Source: Pseudomonas sp. H3(2019) (GTDB taxonomy: Bacteria; Pseudomonadota; Gammaproteobacteria; Pseudomonadales; Pseudomonadaceae). From it: a stretch of DNA of 64,000 nt. The translations under genes and the position numbers were made by a program. Below the pieces are notes generated by a model. The model worked only from the letters and a program-made list of their open reading frames with translations, was not told where the DNA came from and did no database searches. Shown piece by piece: positions 46,909 through 55,514 of the stretch. The stretch covers positions 62,001 through 126,000 of the forward strand of contig NZ_VMSG01000001.1 in the NCBI RefSeq assembly GCF_007713465.1, written 5' to 3'. Positions within the stretch are counted from its first letter, which is position 1. The number at the start of each line of letters is the position of its first letter.

Positions 46909-47130
46909 CGGCGCCTTTTGCGAAATGGTTTGCGGGCCTATGAGCGTAAAGGGTGATGATGGGGTTAGAGCAATCGGAATTGACGCGGATTTTTGTAAGT
47001 GAAGGCCCGGATGCTAGGGCGCTTTTGAAGCGATTCAGGTAGTCCATTTCCGATAATTTTGAAGGGTGGCCGAGAGGTAAAGCCGTGGGTTTGCTTTTAT
47101 GGATGCTGGCTATACACTCAGGATTAATGC

Positions 47131-47168
47131 ATAACGTTAAGCTTTAAATTATGATCGTTAGCTTTAAG
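47131..47168 (+). promoter_or_regulatory. Possible HigA operator: direct repeats at the higB start
   Basis: CGTTAAGCTTTAA (47135-47147) and CGTTAGCTTTAAG (47156-47168) differ by one base insertion, spaced 21 bases apart, one before and one inside higB. The AT-rich surroundings and the position fit autoregulation by HigA. The -10-like TATACA is at 47111. Confidence 0.5.
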
Positions 47169-47429
47169 TGTTCTGAGACTGAGTACCTGTTTCGCAACGG
47201 TAGGACCCGTCTGTGGTCAGCCATTCTGAGTGTCATAGAACGAAAGCTGACGATGCTTGATGCTGCTGCCGTGCTGATGGACCTTCGATCACCGCCGGGC
47301 AATCGTCTGGAGGCGCTGGAGGGCAATCGCAAAGGACAGCACAGCGTCCGTATCAACGCTCAATGGCGAATTTGCTTTATTTGGGGTCCTAATGGGCCGG
47401 AAAATGTCGAAATCGTCGATTATCACTGA
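47151..47429 (+). CDS. higB: HigB-type toxin (RelE/ParE superfamily)
   Basis: 92 residues. mRNA interferase of HigB family that cleaves mRNA at the ribosome. Conserved ending GNRLEALEGNRKGQHSVRIN followed by QWRICFIW is diagnostic. Start MIVSFKCSETEYLF matches the family, yet there is no Shine-Dalgarno-like sequence in front, which may keep expression low. The antitoxin gene higA follows 8 bases after the stop. Confidence 0.93.
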   Translation: MIVSFKCSETEYLFRNGRTRLWSAILSVIERKLTMLDAAAVLMDLRSPPGNRLEALEGNRKGQHSVRINAQWRICFIWGPNGPENVEIVDYH

Positions 47430-47437
47430 GGTGAGTA

Positions 47438-47743
47438 ATGACTAAGAATGGTATGCGCCCGGTTCATCCCGGCGAGATCCTCAAAGAGGAATACCTGGAA
47501 CCTCTGAGCCTTACAGCCGCAGCCTTGGCCAGAGCATTGAGTGTCTCGACACCTACGGTGAACGACATTGTGCTTCAGCGTCGGGGCGTCAGTGCCGATA
47601 TGGCGCTCAGGCTTTCCATCTGTCTGGATACCACTCCTGAGTTTTGGCTGAATCTGCAATCGACTTACGATTTGCGCAAAGCCGAGATTGAACGGGGTGC
47701 AGCGATCCGTGATCAGGTTGAGCGCCTTGCGCATTGCGCCTGA
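47438..47743 (+). CDS. higA: HigA-type antitoxin (XRE HTH)
   Basis: 101 residues. PVHPGEILKEEYLEPLSLTAAALA-type N-terminus (in segments HPGEILKEEYLEPL and ALARALSVSTPTVNDIV) and DTTPEFWLNLQSTYDLRKAE are classic HigA. It binds HigB and represses the operon. The toxin-first order is normal for hig. A terminator follows. Confidence 0.95.
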   Translation: MTKNGMRPVHPGEILKEEYLEPLSLTAAALARALSVSTPTVNDIVLQRRGVSADMALRLSICLDTTPEFWLNLQSTYDLRKAEIERGAAIRDQVERLAHCA

Positions 47744-47761
47744 TCATCGCCCGGATTGATC

Positions 47762-47794
47762 GAACCCCACGCCAAGAACGTGGGGTTCTTTTTT
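47762..47794. terminator. Terminator between higA and BRO gene
   Basis: GAACCCCACG CCAAGAA CGTGGGGTTC followed by TTTTTT. The stem is 10 bp and serves higA; the leftward BRO gene ends just to its right. Confidence 0.93.
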
Positions 47795-47800
47795 GGAGGT

Positions 47801-48322
47801 TCAGAATGTTTGAAGCATTCTCGAAGCCCGCTTCCACCACGGCGCATTGACTGTACGTCGTGGTCGCTCCCCATCAGGCAACATATGTGGAACATCCTGC
47901 AGCCGGATCCACGGCTGGTTGTTCCAGTGCAGCAAGCTCAGCGACATTTCCGGCCAGTTCAGCAGGCTCAATATCGGGCGTTCGGCTGTGGTGGGTTGCT
48001 GGGCGTCTCTGAGGGCTGGGACCACGTCGTGGGTCAGCCATTCGCGCAGGCCCCGGTATTCGGGGCAGTAGTGATAAACCAGCAGCGCGTAGACGCCGGA
48101 TTCGCTGATCAGCAGCGTATGTTCGATGCAGCCGAGGATGTGCATTGTCGCGGTTTGGTGTTGATCAGGGTCGAGTTTGCGTAGCGCGCGTTCGTCGAGG
48201 AACAGCCGAAGCAATCGACCGAGGTCGCGGGCACTGAACCAAGGCTGGTTTTCCAGTAGCAGGGCGTGGAGGTGGAGTTTGTGGCGGGTGAAGACGTGCG
48301 GGATCAGATAATTTTCATCCAT
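47801..48322 (-). CDS. BRO-N domain protein (phage antirepressor-like)
   Basis: 173 residues starting MDENYLIPHVFTRHKLHLHA. ENQPWFSARDLGRLLRLFLD and ESGVYALLVYHYCPEYRGLREWL match the Bro-N domain of phage and baculovirus proteins, with DVVPALRD at the end of the domain. A C-terminal part includes HWNNQPWIRLQDVPHML. The frame continues open upstream to 48547. Likely DNA-binding; its role is unknown. It is convergent with higBA in the insert. Confidence 0.82.
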   Translation of the reverse strand: MDENYLIPHVFTRHKLHLHALLLENQPWFSARDLGRLLRLFLDERALRKLDPDQHQTATMHILGCIEHTLLISESGVYALLVYHYCPEYRGLREWLTHDVVPALRDAQQPTTAERPILSLLNWPEMSLSLLHWNNQPWIRLQDVPHMLPDGERPRRTVNAPWWKRASRMLQTF

Positions 48323-48671
48323 GGTGCAGTACCCAAGTTCGCTTGAGGGAAACTGCCACTGATCGTCGCCAAACAATAAGGGTGGCAGCTGTGCGCGGGT
48401 TGGCGAACCGGTGCAAGCGAATACCGGCAGACCCGAAGATCTCCCACACACAGCCGCCATAATTTGAGTCGGGAAGAAGTGCCCGATATCAGATGTGGTC
48501 GCGGTGCATCGCAAGCTTTCCAGGTCGCCAAACCCAGTGCTGAACATTCAGCTGAAGTGAGCTTAGAAACCGGAGTTGTGCGGCGCAATCGGAAAGCGGT
48601 GGTGTTTTTGTAGGACTCAGCCTGGAAGTAGAGCTGAATCCAGAAATAGCAGGAGGGTCGTGCCGACCCTA
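48323..48671. other. Region upstream of the BRO gene
   Basis: No assigned gene. On the minus strand the reading frame remains open for 75 codons upstream of the BRO gene start, with an internal segment LPVFACTGSPTRAQLPP. It might be a longer N-terminus, a leader peptide, or chance. The rest is unremarkable. Confidence 0.4.
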
Positions 48672-48695
48672 ATCGCGAGCAGGCTCGCTCCCACA
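48672..48695. repeat. Repeat unit (ATCGCGAGC...GCTCCCACA)
   Basis: A single 24-base unit nearly identical to an arm of the 24135 element. It directly precedes the ubiK stop on its 3' side. Confidence 0.65.
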
Positions 48696-48707
48696 GGGGG
48701 GTGTGGG

Positions 48708-48968
48708 TTATTCGGCGGGTGGATTCAGCTTCGCTTCCAGCTCGGCGACTTTTGCCTCAAGGCTTTCAAGGCGTGCCCGGGTGCGTGCCAGGACGACCAT
48801 CTGACTGTCGAATTCTTCCCGGCTCACTAGATCAAGCTTGCTGAAGCCGCTTTGCAGCAGGGCTTTGAACTGGCTTTCGATTTCGCTTTTTGGCAGCGGG
48901 GTTTCGCCGCTGAACAAACGGGAGGCGGTGCCGCTCAGGGCATCGAGGAAGTCTTTGGGTGCGAGCAT
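48708..48968 (-). CDS. ubiK: Ubiquinone biosynthesis accessory factor UbiK (BMFP)
   Basis: 86 residues. LAPKDFLDALSGTASRLF and a C-terminal coiled coil (ARTRARLESLEAKVAELEAKL) match UbiK/YqiC, which aids ubiquinone synthesis with UbiJ. Start MLAPKDFL. It is divergent from glnK; the NtrC sites lie between them. Confidence 0.93.
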   Translation of the reverse strand: MLAPKDFLDALSGTASRLFSGETPLPKSEIESQFKALLQSGFSKLDLVSREEFDSQMVVLARTRARLESLEAKVAELEAKLNPPAE

Positions 48969-49037
48969 GAGAAATGTCCTGGAAACAATGGCGGGCAGTG
49001 TATCACGCAGTGTCTATAGTCATTGACGCGGCACGAA

Positions 49038-49054
49038 TGCACGCTTTTCGTGCA
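49038..49054. promoter_or_regulatory. NtrC-binding site 1 upstream of glnK
   Basis: TGCACGCTTTTCGTGCA matches the NtrC pattern TGCAC-N7-GTGCA perfectly. It is about 120 bases upstream of the -24/-12 promoter. Confidence 0.85.
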
Positions 49055-49070
49055 TGTTTCCGGGCGTTTG

Positions 49071-49087
49071 CGCACTGTTATTGTGCG
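49071..49087. promoter_or_regulatory. NtrC-binding site 2 upstream of glnK
   Basis: CGCACTGTTATTGTGCG matches GCAC-N7-GTGC with only the outer bases altered. Centre to centre it is 33 bases (three helical turns) from site 1, the spacing for cooperative binding. Confidence 0.78.
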
Positions 49088-49162
49088 TATCGGTGATGGC
49101 GATTGGGCATTGGTGTCTGCGACTGAAGCCAAAAGATTGAAATCATTGGTTTTTTACGAGAT

Positions 49163-49179
49163 GGCAAGCTTTCTGCTTA
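49163..49179 (+). promoter_or_regulatory. Sigma54 promoter of glnK-amtB
   Basis: TGGCAAGCTTTCTGCTT has GG and GC separated by 10 bases, the -24/-12 rule; the ideal is TGGCAC-N5-TTGC. Initiation would be near 49190. Confidence 0.8.
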
Positions 49180-49216
49180 GTCCCTTGTGACCCATGCACT
49201 GATGCAGTCGCTGTGA

Positions 49217-49720
<504 letters not shown>

Positions 49721-49753
49721 GCCGCCAAACCCAACGCCCCAGGAGAAAACAAA

Positions 49754-51091
49754 ATGACTCTGCGTAAATTCGCAGGGCTAGGAGCCCTGTTGTCCATCGT
49801 AATGCCCGGCCTGGCCATGGCGGCAGATCCGGTGGCTGCTCCAGTCCTCAATTCCGGCGATACCGCCTGGATGTTGACCTCTACTGCCCTCGTGCTGTTC
49901 ATGACCATTCCAGGCCTCGCGCTGTTCTACGGCGGCATGGTTCGTTCCAAAAACGTTCTCTCATTGATGATGCAGTGCTTCGCCATTACCGGCCTGGTCA
50001 CCATCCTGTGGTTCCTCTATGGCTACAGCATGGCGTTTGACACCACGGGTATGGAGGCCAACGTCGTCAACCTCAATTCCTTTGTCGGCAGCTTCGCCAA
50101 GGCGTTCCTTGCCGGCATCACGCCCGCCAGTATTACCGGCCCTACGGCGCTGTTTCCCGAGGCGGTGTTTGTCACCTATCAGATGACCTTCGCCATCATC
50201 ACCCCGGCGCTGATCGTCGGTGCTTTCGCCGAGCGGATGAAGTTCTCCGCGATGCTGGTGTTCATGGGCATCTGGTTCACCGTGGTTTACGCGCCGATCG
50301 CGCACATGGTCTGGAGCGGTCCGGGTTCGCTGTTGGGCGACTGGGGCGTGCTCGACTTCGCGGGCGGCACTGTGGTCCACATCAACGCCGGTGTTGCAGG
50401 TCTGGTGGCGTGCCTGGTACTGGGCAAGCGCAAAGGCTTCCCGACCACGCCGATGGCTCCGCACAACCTCGGTTACACCCTGATGGGCGCCGCGATGTTG
50501 TGGGTGGGCTGGTTCGGTTTCAACGCAGGTTCCGCCGCAGCGGCCAACGGCACTGCCGGTATGGCCATGCTGGTAACTCAGATTGCTACCGCCGCAGCGG
50601 CCTTGGGCTGGATGTTCGCCGAGTGGCTGACCCACGGCAAACCTAGCGCACTGGGTATCGCTTCGGGCGTGGTTGCCGGTCTGGTTGCAATCACTCCGGC
50701 TGCGGGCACCGTTGGCCCGATGGGCTCGATGATCATCGGTCTGGCAGCGGGCGTGGTGTGCTTCTTCTGCGCCACGACCCTGAAACGCAAAATGGGTTAC
50801 GACGATTCCCTCGACGCCTTCGGCGTGCACGGCATCGGCGGTATCCTCGGCGCAATCCTCACGGGTGTATTTGCGGCTCCGTCACTGGGTGGCTTCGGCA
50901 CCGTAACCGACATCGCGGCACAAGTCTGGATTCAGTGCAAAGGCGTGGGTTTCACGGTGATCTACACCGCGATCGTCACGTTCATCATCCTCAAGGTGCT
51001 CGACGCCGTCATGGGGCTGCGCATTTCCGAGGAAGAAGAGTCGGTGGGCATCGATCTGGCACTTCACAACGAGCGCGGCTACAACATGTAA
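49754..51091 (+). CDS. amtB: Ammonium transporter AmtB
   Basis: 445 residues: signal peptide to about residue 23 (AMAADP), then eleven membrane helices. MVRSKNVLSLMMQ and GGTVVHINAGVAGLVA are conserved, and the last helices carry the pore His region AFGVHGIGGILGA. GlnK docks on the cytoplasmic face. The gap after glnK is 33 bases. Confidence 0.97.
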   Translation: MTLRKFAGLGALLSIVMPGLAMAADPVAAPVLNSGDTAWMLTSTALVLFMTIPGLALFYGGMVRSKNVLSLMMQCFAITGLVTILWFLYGYSMAFDTTGMEANVVNLNSFVGSFAKAFLAGITPASITGPTALFPEAVFVTYQMTFAIITPALIVGAFAERMKFSAMLVFMGIWFTVVYAPIAHMVWSGPGSLLGDWGVLDFAGGTVVHINAGVAGLVACLVLGKRKGFPTTPMAPHNLGYTLMGAAMLWVGWFGFNAGSAAAANGTAGMAMLVTQIATAAAALGWMFAEWLTHGKPSALGIASGVVAGLVAITPAAGTVGPMGSMIIGLAAGVVCFFCATTLKRKMGYDDSLDAFGVHGIGGILGAILTGVFAAPSLGGFGTVTDIAAQVWIQCKGVGFTVIYTAIVTFIILKVLDAVMGLRISEEEESVGIDLALHNERGYNM

Positions 51092-51108
51092 GCACGCGCA
51101 TAAAAATT

Positions 51109-51133
51109 TGCCCGGCTTGCCGGGCATTTTTTT
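51109..51133 (+). terminator. Terminator of glnK-amtB
   Basis: TGCCCGGC TT GCCGGGCA followed by TTTTTTT, about 18 bases past the amtB stop. Confidence 0.95.
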
Positions 51134-51304
51134 GTCCGGAATTTGTCTCTGAAAGTACGGCTGAAAGGTTTTTTCGTACACGTTTACTGGTGTTTGTGGC
51201 GAGCGCTTTTCTGCGGCCAATGGCTTACATGATTGAAGGAATATTAGGGTCTTTGTTTTTTCCCAGAGCGCGCTAGAATGCGCCCCGAACGTGCGGAGAA
51301 CTGT

Positions 51305-51730
51305 ATGTGGCAACAGACTCTGATAACCCTGCGGGCACGGCCCCGGGGCTTTCATCTGGTAACGGACGAGTTACTCGCCGGCCTGCCTGAACTCCAGGCA
51401 TGTCGGGTCGGTCTGTTGCATTTGTGGCTGCAGCACACCTCGGCGTCGTTGACCATCAACGAGAACGCCGATCCGGCGGTACGTCGCGACTTCGAACGGT
51501 TTTTCAATCGGCTGATCCCACAAGGAACAGCTGGCTATGAGCATAACGACGAAGGCCTGGACGACCTCCCGGCGCACTTCAAGGCCAGTTTGCTAGGCTG
51601 TCAGTTGAGTTTGCCGATTAGGGCGGGCCGATTGGCGTTAGGTAGCTGGCAAGGTGTTTATCTGGGTGAGCACCGCGATCAGGGTGGTGCTCGCAAAGTC
51701 CTCGCCACCGTGCACGGTGAAGAGGCATAA
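51305..51730 (+). CDS. yjbQ: YjbQ family secondary thiamine-phosphate synthase-like protein
   Basis: 141 residues. UPF0047/YjbQ fold with HLWLQHTSASLTINENADPAV and GSWQGVYLGEHRD. Paralogues show weak thiamine phosphate synthase activity; the real role is unclear. The start MWQQTLITLRAR is preferred over an earlier in-frame ATG at 51278, which lies in promoter-like sequence (TAGAAT at 51274). Confidence 0.92.
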   Translation: MWQQTLITLRARPRGFHLVTDELLAGLPELQACRVGLLHLWLQHTSASLTINENADPAVRRDFERFFNRLIPQGTAGYEHNDEGLDDLPAHFKASLLGCQLSLPIRAGRLALGSWQGVYLGEHRDQGGARKVLATVHGEEA

Positions 51731-51832
51731 ACCGCTGGTTACCAGTGGATGTTGATTTTTTTCCGGCGGTCGTCGACAGACGACAAAGCTGGGCTATAAC
51801 TAATCTGCTTTTCGCAAGTCATGAGGTAGAAC

Positions 51833-52159
51833 ATGAGCGACGATGATCTGGAAAACGACGACCTCGAAGTAGGCGACGAAGACGAGGCCGAAGAAGGCCT
51901 GGAAGCAGCAGCGGAAGACGTTGCTGACGACGATGGCGGTGAGGACACGCCGGTCCCGACCGCCAAAGGCAAGGCCAAGGCTGCGGTGTCGGTAGACGAG
52001 CTGCCGAGTGTCGAGGCCAAGAACAAAGAGCGTGATGCTCTGGCGCGCGCGATGGAAGAGTTCCTTGCCAAAGGTGGCAAGGTTCAGGAAGTCGAGGCCA
52101 ACGTGGTGGCAGATCCGCCAAAGAAGCCTGATAACAAGTACGGCAGCCGGCCTATCTAA
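51833..52159 (+). CDS. sutA: RNA polymerase-binding regulator SutA
   Basis: 108 residues, very acidic N-terminus (MSDDDLENDDLEVGDEDEAE) and conserved C-terminal part with ELPSVEAKNKERDALARAME and NVVADPPKKPDNKYGSRPI. This matches SutA, described in P. aeruginosa as a small intrinsically disordered protein. It binds RNA polymerase and favours transcription during slow growth. A terminator follows; the function here is by homology. Confidence 0.9.
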   Translation: MSDDDLENDDLEVGDEDEAEEGLEAAAEDVADDDGGEDTPVPTAKGKAKAAVSVDELPSVEAKNKERDALARAMEEFLAKGGKVQEVEANVVADPPKKPDNKYGSRPI

Positions 52160-52180
52160 GCGCCTGCTACGTGCTTGCTG

Positions 52181-52209
52181 AAAAAGCCCGCCGTCGCTGC
52201 GGGCTTTTT
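52181..52209 (+). terminator. Terminator of sutA
   Basis: AAAAAGCCCGC CGTCGCT GCGGGCTTTTT, an 11-bp stem, about 22 bases after the stop. Confidence 0.95.
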
Positions 52210-52237
52210 CATGGGTGAAACAATAGAGGCCGAAAAG

Positions 52238-52322
52238 CATCGCGGGCAAGCCTTGCTCCTACAGACTTGCGTCGTTCGAGCAGGTGACGACAATCCCGTA
52301 GGAGCAAGGCTTGCCCGCGATG
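52238..52322. repeat. Perfect inverted repeat (CATCGCGGGCAAGCCTTGCT family)
   Basis: Two 25-base arms, perfect reverse complements (52238-52262 and 52298-52322), with a 35-base spacer. Same family as 41161 and 62946. Confidence 0.92.
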
Positions 52323-52337
52323 AGAATCTTGAGGACG

Positions 52338-53042
52338 CTACGAAATCGAGTTCCACCGCGCCAACAACGCTGGCAACTCGGTCAAGCTGCGAATCTCGGC
52401 ATCCGGTGCCTTGTCGGCTTCCCAGGCTTTACCGGCCGGGTTGAACCAGATCGCCCGCAATCCCGCCTGTTGAGCGCCGGCAATGTCATCGCCGGGATGA
52501 TCGCCGATATGCACGGCGGCCTCAGCTGTTACATCGCCGCGTTTCAAGGCTTCGTGGAACAGCCGGGCATCGGGTTTGGCGATGCCGATATCCTCTGCGC
52601 ACAAGATGAACTTGAAGTAATCCGCCAGCCCCAGGCGGCGCACATCCGCATTGCCGTTGGTGACCACGCCCAAGGCGTAGTGATTGGCCAGAATCTCCAG
52701 CGTCGGTTGCACCTCGGGGAAGATTTCCAGTTGATGCCGTGCATGCAAAAACACTTCAAAGCCCTGATCGGCCAGCTCGTAGGCCTGCTCATGGGCGTAA
52801 CCGGCTTCTTCCAGGGCGTGAAACAGTACCCGGCGACGCAGGGCGCTGATGCGGTGCTTGAGGCTTGGTTCGTGGCTCAATACCCGCTCACGAATCGCCC
52901 ACAAATGATCGACCGGCAAGGCACCGAGGTTCGGCGTGTGCTCGGCCAACCACTGGCGCAGCACGGCTTCAGCGCTGTCGATCACCGGGGCGGTGTCCCA
53001 CAGGGTGTCGTCGAGGTCGAAGGTGATCAGTTGGATTGTCAT
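52338..53042 (-). CDS. HAD family hydrolase
   Basis: 234 residues. Motif [11 protein letters not shown] (nucleophile Asp), motif III with [11 protein letters not shown] and motif [18 protein letters not shown]. Likely a small-molecule phosphatase of the YigB group, which removes phosphate from FMN or riboflavin phosphate intermediates. It overlaps xerC by 4 bases and ends the lptM-to-HAD operon. Confidence 0.92.
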   Translation of the reverse strand: MTIQLITFDLDDTLWDTAPVIDSAEAVLRQWLAEHTPNLGALPVDHLWAIRERVLSHEPSLKHRISALRRRVLFHALEEAGYAHEQAYELADQGFEVFLHARHQLEIFPEVQPTLEILANHYALGVVTNGNADVRRLGLADYFKFILCAEDIGIAKPDARLFHEALKRGDVTAEAAVHIGDHPGDDIAGAQQAGLRAIWFNPAGKAWEADKAPDAEIRSLTELPALLARWNSIS

Positions 53043-53938
53043 TGCTCATCGCCTTTGATGCGTTTGGCCCGTGGATGGGCGCTGTCGTAGACCGTGGCCA
53101 GGTGCTGGAAGTCCAGGTGGGTGTAGATCTGCGTGGTTTTGATGTCCGCGTGGCCGAGCAATTCCTGCACTGCACGCAAGTCTTGTGAGGACTCCAGCAA
53201 GTGGCTGGCGAAGGAGTGTCGCAACATGTGCGGGTGCAGGTTTTGCCCCAGTTCGCGCTCGCCGACGGCTTTGACCCGCGCCTGAACGGCCCGTGAGCCG
53301 AGGCGCCGGCCTTTCTGGCTGACGAATACCGCATCGTCCACCGGGTTCGTCATGGCGCGCAGCGGCAACCACAATTCCAGGGCCTCGCGGGCCTTCTTGC
53401 CGACGGGCAGCACTCGGGTCTTGCTGCCCTTGCCGAGTACTTGCACCAGACCGTCTGCCAGGTCCAACTGTTCAAGGTTGAGTCCGGTCAGCTCCGACAG
53501 GCGTAAACCGGACGAGTAAAACAGCTCAAGAATCGCTTGGTCGCGGCGCGCCATGAAGTCGTCTTCCACGGCGCCATCGAGCAGTTGCAGCGCACGGTCG
53601 GTGTCGAGGGTTTTCGGCAGGCGGCGCTCGCCCTTGGGAGGCGCCAGGCCGTTGGCCGGATCGTGGTCGCAGAGGCCTTCGCGGTTCAGGTAGTGATAGA
53701 GCCCGCGTACCGCCGACAGCAGCCGCGCCAGGCTGCGCGAGGATTGCCCTTGCGAGTGCAGGCGAGCGATCAGGCTGCGCAGGCGCTGGATGTCCAACGT
53801 GGTCCAGCTGCCGATGTTCTGTTTTTTGCAGTGCGCCAGGACCTTGTTCAGGTCGCGCCGATAGGCTTCCAGCGTGTGAGACGACACCTGACGCTCACTG
53901 CGCAGGTGCTCGCAGTAGGCGTCCAGTTGTCGTTCCAT
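53039..53938 (-). CDS. xerC: Tyrosine recombinase XerC
   Basis: 299 residues. Resolves chromosome dimers at dif with XerD. The core-binding domain (about 1-90) and catalytic domain carry [24 protein letters not shown] and [17 protein letters not shown], giving the Arg, His/Arg, His and Tyr catalytic set. Gap to the DUF484 gene is 2 bases. Confidence 0.96.
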   Translation of the reverse strand: MERQLDAYCEHLRSERQVSSHTLEAYRRDLNKVLAHCKKQNIGSWTTLDIQRLRSLIARLHSQGQSSRSLARLLSAVRGLYHYLNREGLCDHDPANGLAPPKGERRLPKTLDTDRALQLLDGAVEDDFMARRDQAILELFYSSGLRLSELTGLNLEQLDLADGLVQVLGKGSKTRVLPVGKKAREALELWLPLRAMTNPVDDAVFVSQKGRRLGSRAVQARVKAVGERELGQNLHPHMLRHSFASHLLESSQDLRAVQELLGHADIKTTQIYTHLDFQHLATVYDSAHPRAKRIKGDEQ

Positions 53939-53940
53939 GG

Positions 53941-54666
53941 TCAGCGTACCGAGCGTAGCGAAGTGTTGACCCGAGGCAGTACGCGGCCCATGACTTCAGC
54001 GATGTAGCTGAGGAACAACGTGCCCACCGAACTTTTGTAGTGCTGCGGATCGCTACTGGCAATCGCCAGGACACCGTGCAGGCCTTGATGGCTGAGGGTG
54101 ACCACCGCCGTGGAGCCGATCTGCTTGCGCTGTTCTTCGCCAAACAGGAAGTCCAGCTCGTGTTCGCGCAGGCTGCCGCTGACGGTTTTGCCTTCCGACA
54201 ACAAGCCGCCGATGGCCTTTTGCGCGTCGGCACTGGTCACCGAGCGGCCGACCGGCAAGGGCTCGTCGCTGAACAGGATCAGGCTGACAAAGGGCACCTG
54301 GAAATCCTGACGCAGGCTGTCTTCGACGCTGATGACCACGTCGTCCAGGCTGCTGGCGTCCATCAAGGCGAGCGTCAGTCGGCGGGTTTTGTCGAATAGC
54401 CGGTCGTTGTCGCGGGCGACGTCCATCAGTTGCGAGAGGCGATGGCGCATCTCGATGTTGCGTTCGCGCAGAATTTTCATCTGGCGTTCGACCAACGAGA
54501 TGGTGTCGCCGCGCTGGTGCGGAATGCGCAGCGCCGGGAGCAGTTCTTCGTGCTCGACGAAGAAATCCGGATGAGCCTCCAGGTACGCGGCTATCGCCGC
54601 CGCCTCCAGGCTTTCGGAAGGGGATTCGTCGGGCTGTGGGGCTGGAGCCTGAGGCTGATCAGTCAT
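53941..54666 (-). CDS. DUF484 family protein
   Basis: 241 residues with a GAF-like fold. The conserved N-terminal [16 protein letters not shown] segment (here [21 protein letters not shown] in parts) and [15 protein letters not shown] match DUF484 (YigA). Function unknown. It is conserved between dapF and xerC across Gammaproteobacteria. Confidence 0.93.
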   Translation of the reverse strand: MTDQPQAPAPQPDESPSESLEAAAIAAYLEAHPDFFVEHEELLPALRIPHQRGDTISLVERQMKILRERNIEMRHRLSQLMDVARDNDRLFDKTRRLTLALMDASSLDDVVISVEDSLRQDFQVPFVSLILFSDEPLPVGRSVTSADAQKAIGGLLSEGKTVSGSLREHELDFLFGEEQRKQIGSTAVVTLSHQGLHGVLAIASSDPQHYKSSVGTLFLSYIAEVMGRVLPRVNTSLRSVR

Positions 54667-54679
54667 GTATTTCGCTCAC

Positions 54680-55510
54680 TCAAAGACGCACTTGTCCTTC
54701 GTATACGCGTACTGCCGGGCCGGTCATCATCACCGGATGGTCAGGACCTGCCCATTCAATGGACAAGCGCCCGCCAGGCAGGTCGATCAATAGCGGCGAA
54801 TCCATCCACCCCTGGCTGATCGCGGCCACTGCGGCAGCGCAGGCCCCGGTTCCGCAGGCCTGGGTTTCCCCGGTGCCGCGTTCCCAGACGCGCAACTGCG
54901 CACGGCTCCGGTCGATGACCTGGAGAAAACCGACATTGACCCGCGCCGGGAAGCGCGGGTGGTTTTCGATTTTCGGTCCCAGCTCATGCACCGGCGCGTT
55001 GTTGATGTCACTGACTCGCACGACGGCGTGGGGGTTGCCCATGGAGACCGCAGCCAGTTCGACGGTCTGGCCGTCGACCTCGACCTGATAACTCAAGGCC
55101 TGAGCGGGCGCCTGAAACGGAATGTCCGCCGGCACCAGGCGCGGTGCACCCATGTTGACGCTGATCTGGCCGTCGTTGCGGATATCCAGTTCGATAATGC
55201 CGCTTTTGGTCTCGACGCGAATCTGCCGCTTGGCGGTCAGGCGCTTGTCCAGAACGAAGCGTGCGAAGCAGCGCGCACCGTTGCCGCATTGCTCGACTTC
55301 GGAACCGTCGGCGTTGAAGATCCGGTAACGGAAATCCACGTCCGGGTTGCTTGGCGCTTCAACGATCAGCAATTGGTCGAAACCGACACCGGTGTGCCGG
55401 TCACCCCATTGCTTGGCGTGCTTGGGCAGAATGTGCGCGTGCTGGCTGACCAGGTCGAGGACCATGAAGTCGTTGCCCAGGCCATGCATCTTGGTAAAAC
55501 GCAGCAGCAT
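54680..55510 (-). CDS. dapF: Diaminopimelate epimerase
   Basis: 276 residues. Makes meso-diaminopimelate for peptidoglycan and lysine. Catalytic Cys75 (QCGNGAR) and Cys219 (ETQACGTGA) are both present. Start [15 protein letters not shown] is standard; the open frame extends upstream but overlaps lysA. It lies 4 bases after the lysA stop. Confidence 0.97.
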   Translation of the reverse strand: MLLRFTKMHGLGNDFMVLDLVSQHAHILPKHAKQWGDRHTGVGFDQLLIVEAPSNPDVDFRYRIFNADGSEVEQCGNGARCFARFVLDKRLTAKRQIRVETKSGIIELDIRNDGQISVNMGAPRLVPADIPFQAPAQALSYQVEVDGQTVELAAVSMGNPHAVVRVSDINNAPVHELGPKIENHPRFPARVNVGFLQVIDRSRAQLRVWERGTGETQACGTGACAAAVAAISQGWMDSPLLIDLPGGRLSIEWAGPDHPVMMTGPAVRVYEGQVRL

Positions 55511-55514
55511 GGGT

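Noticed and set aside
46865..47047. 60-codon minus-strand ORF overlapping the 50-residue ORF
   Set aside because: It overlaps the better-supported ORF that has a clean terminator, and it shows no ribosome site.
47062..47085. GGTGGCCGAGAGGT resembles the D-arm of a tRNA-Ser/Leu
   Set aside because: No acceptor stem, anticodon loop or T-arm follows at the right distances, so it is not a tRNA gene, though it might be a remnant.
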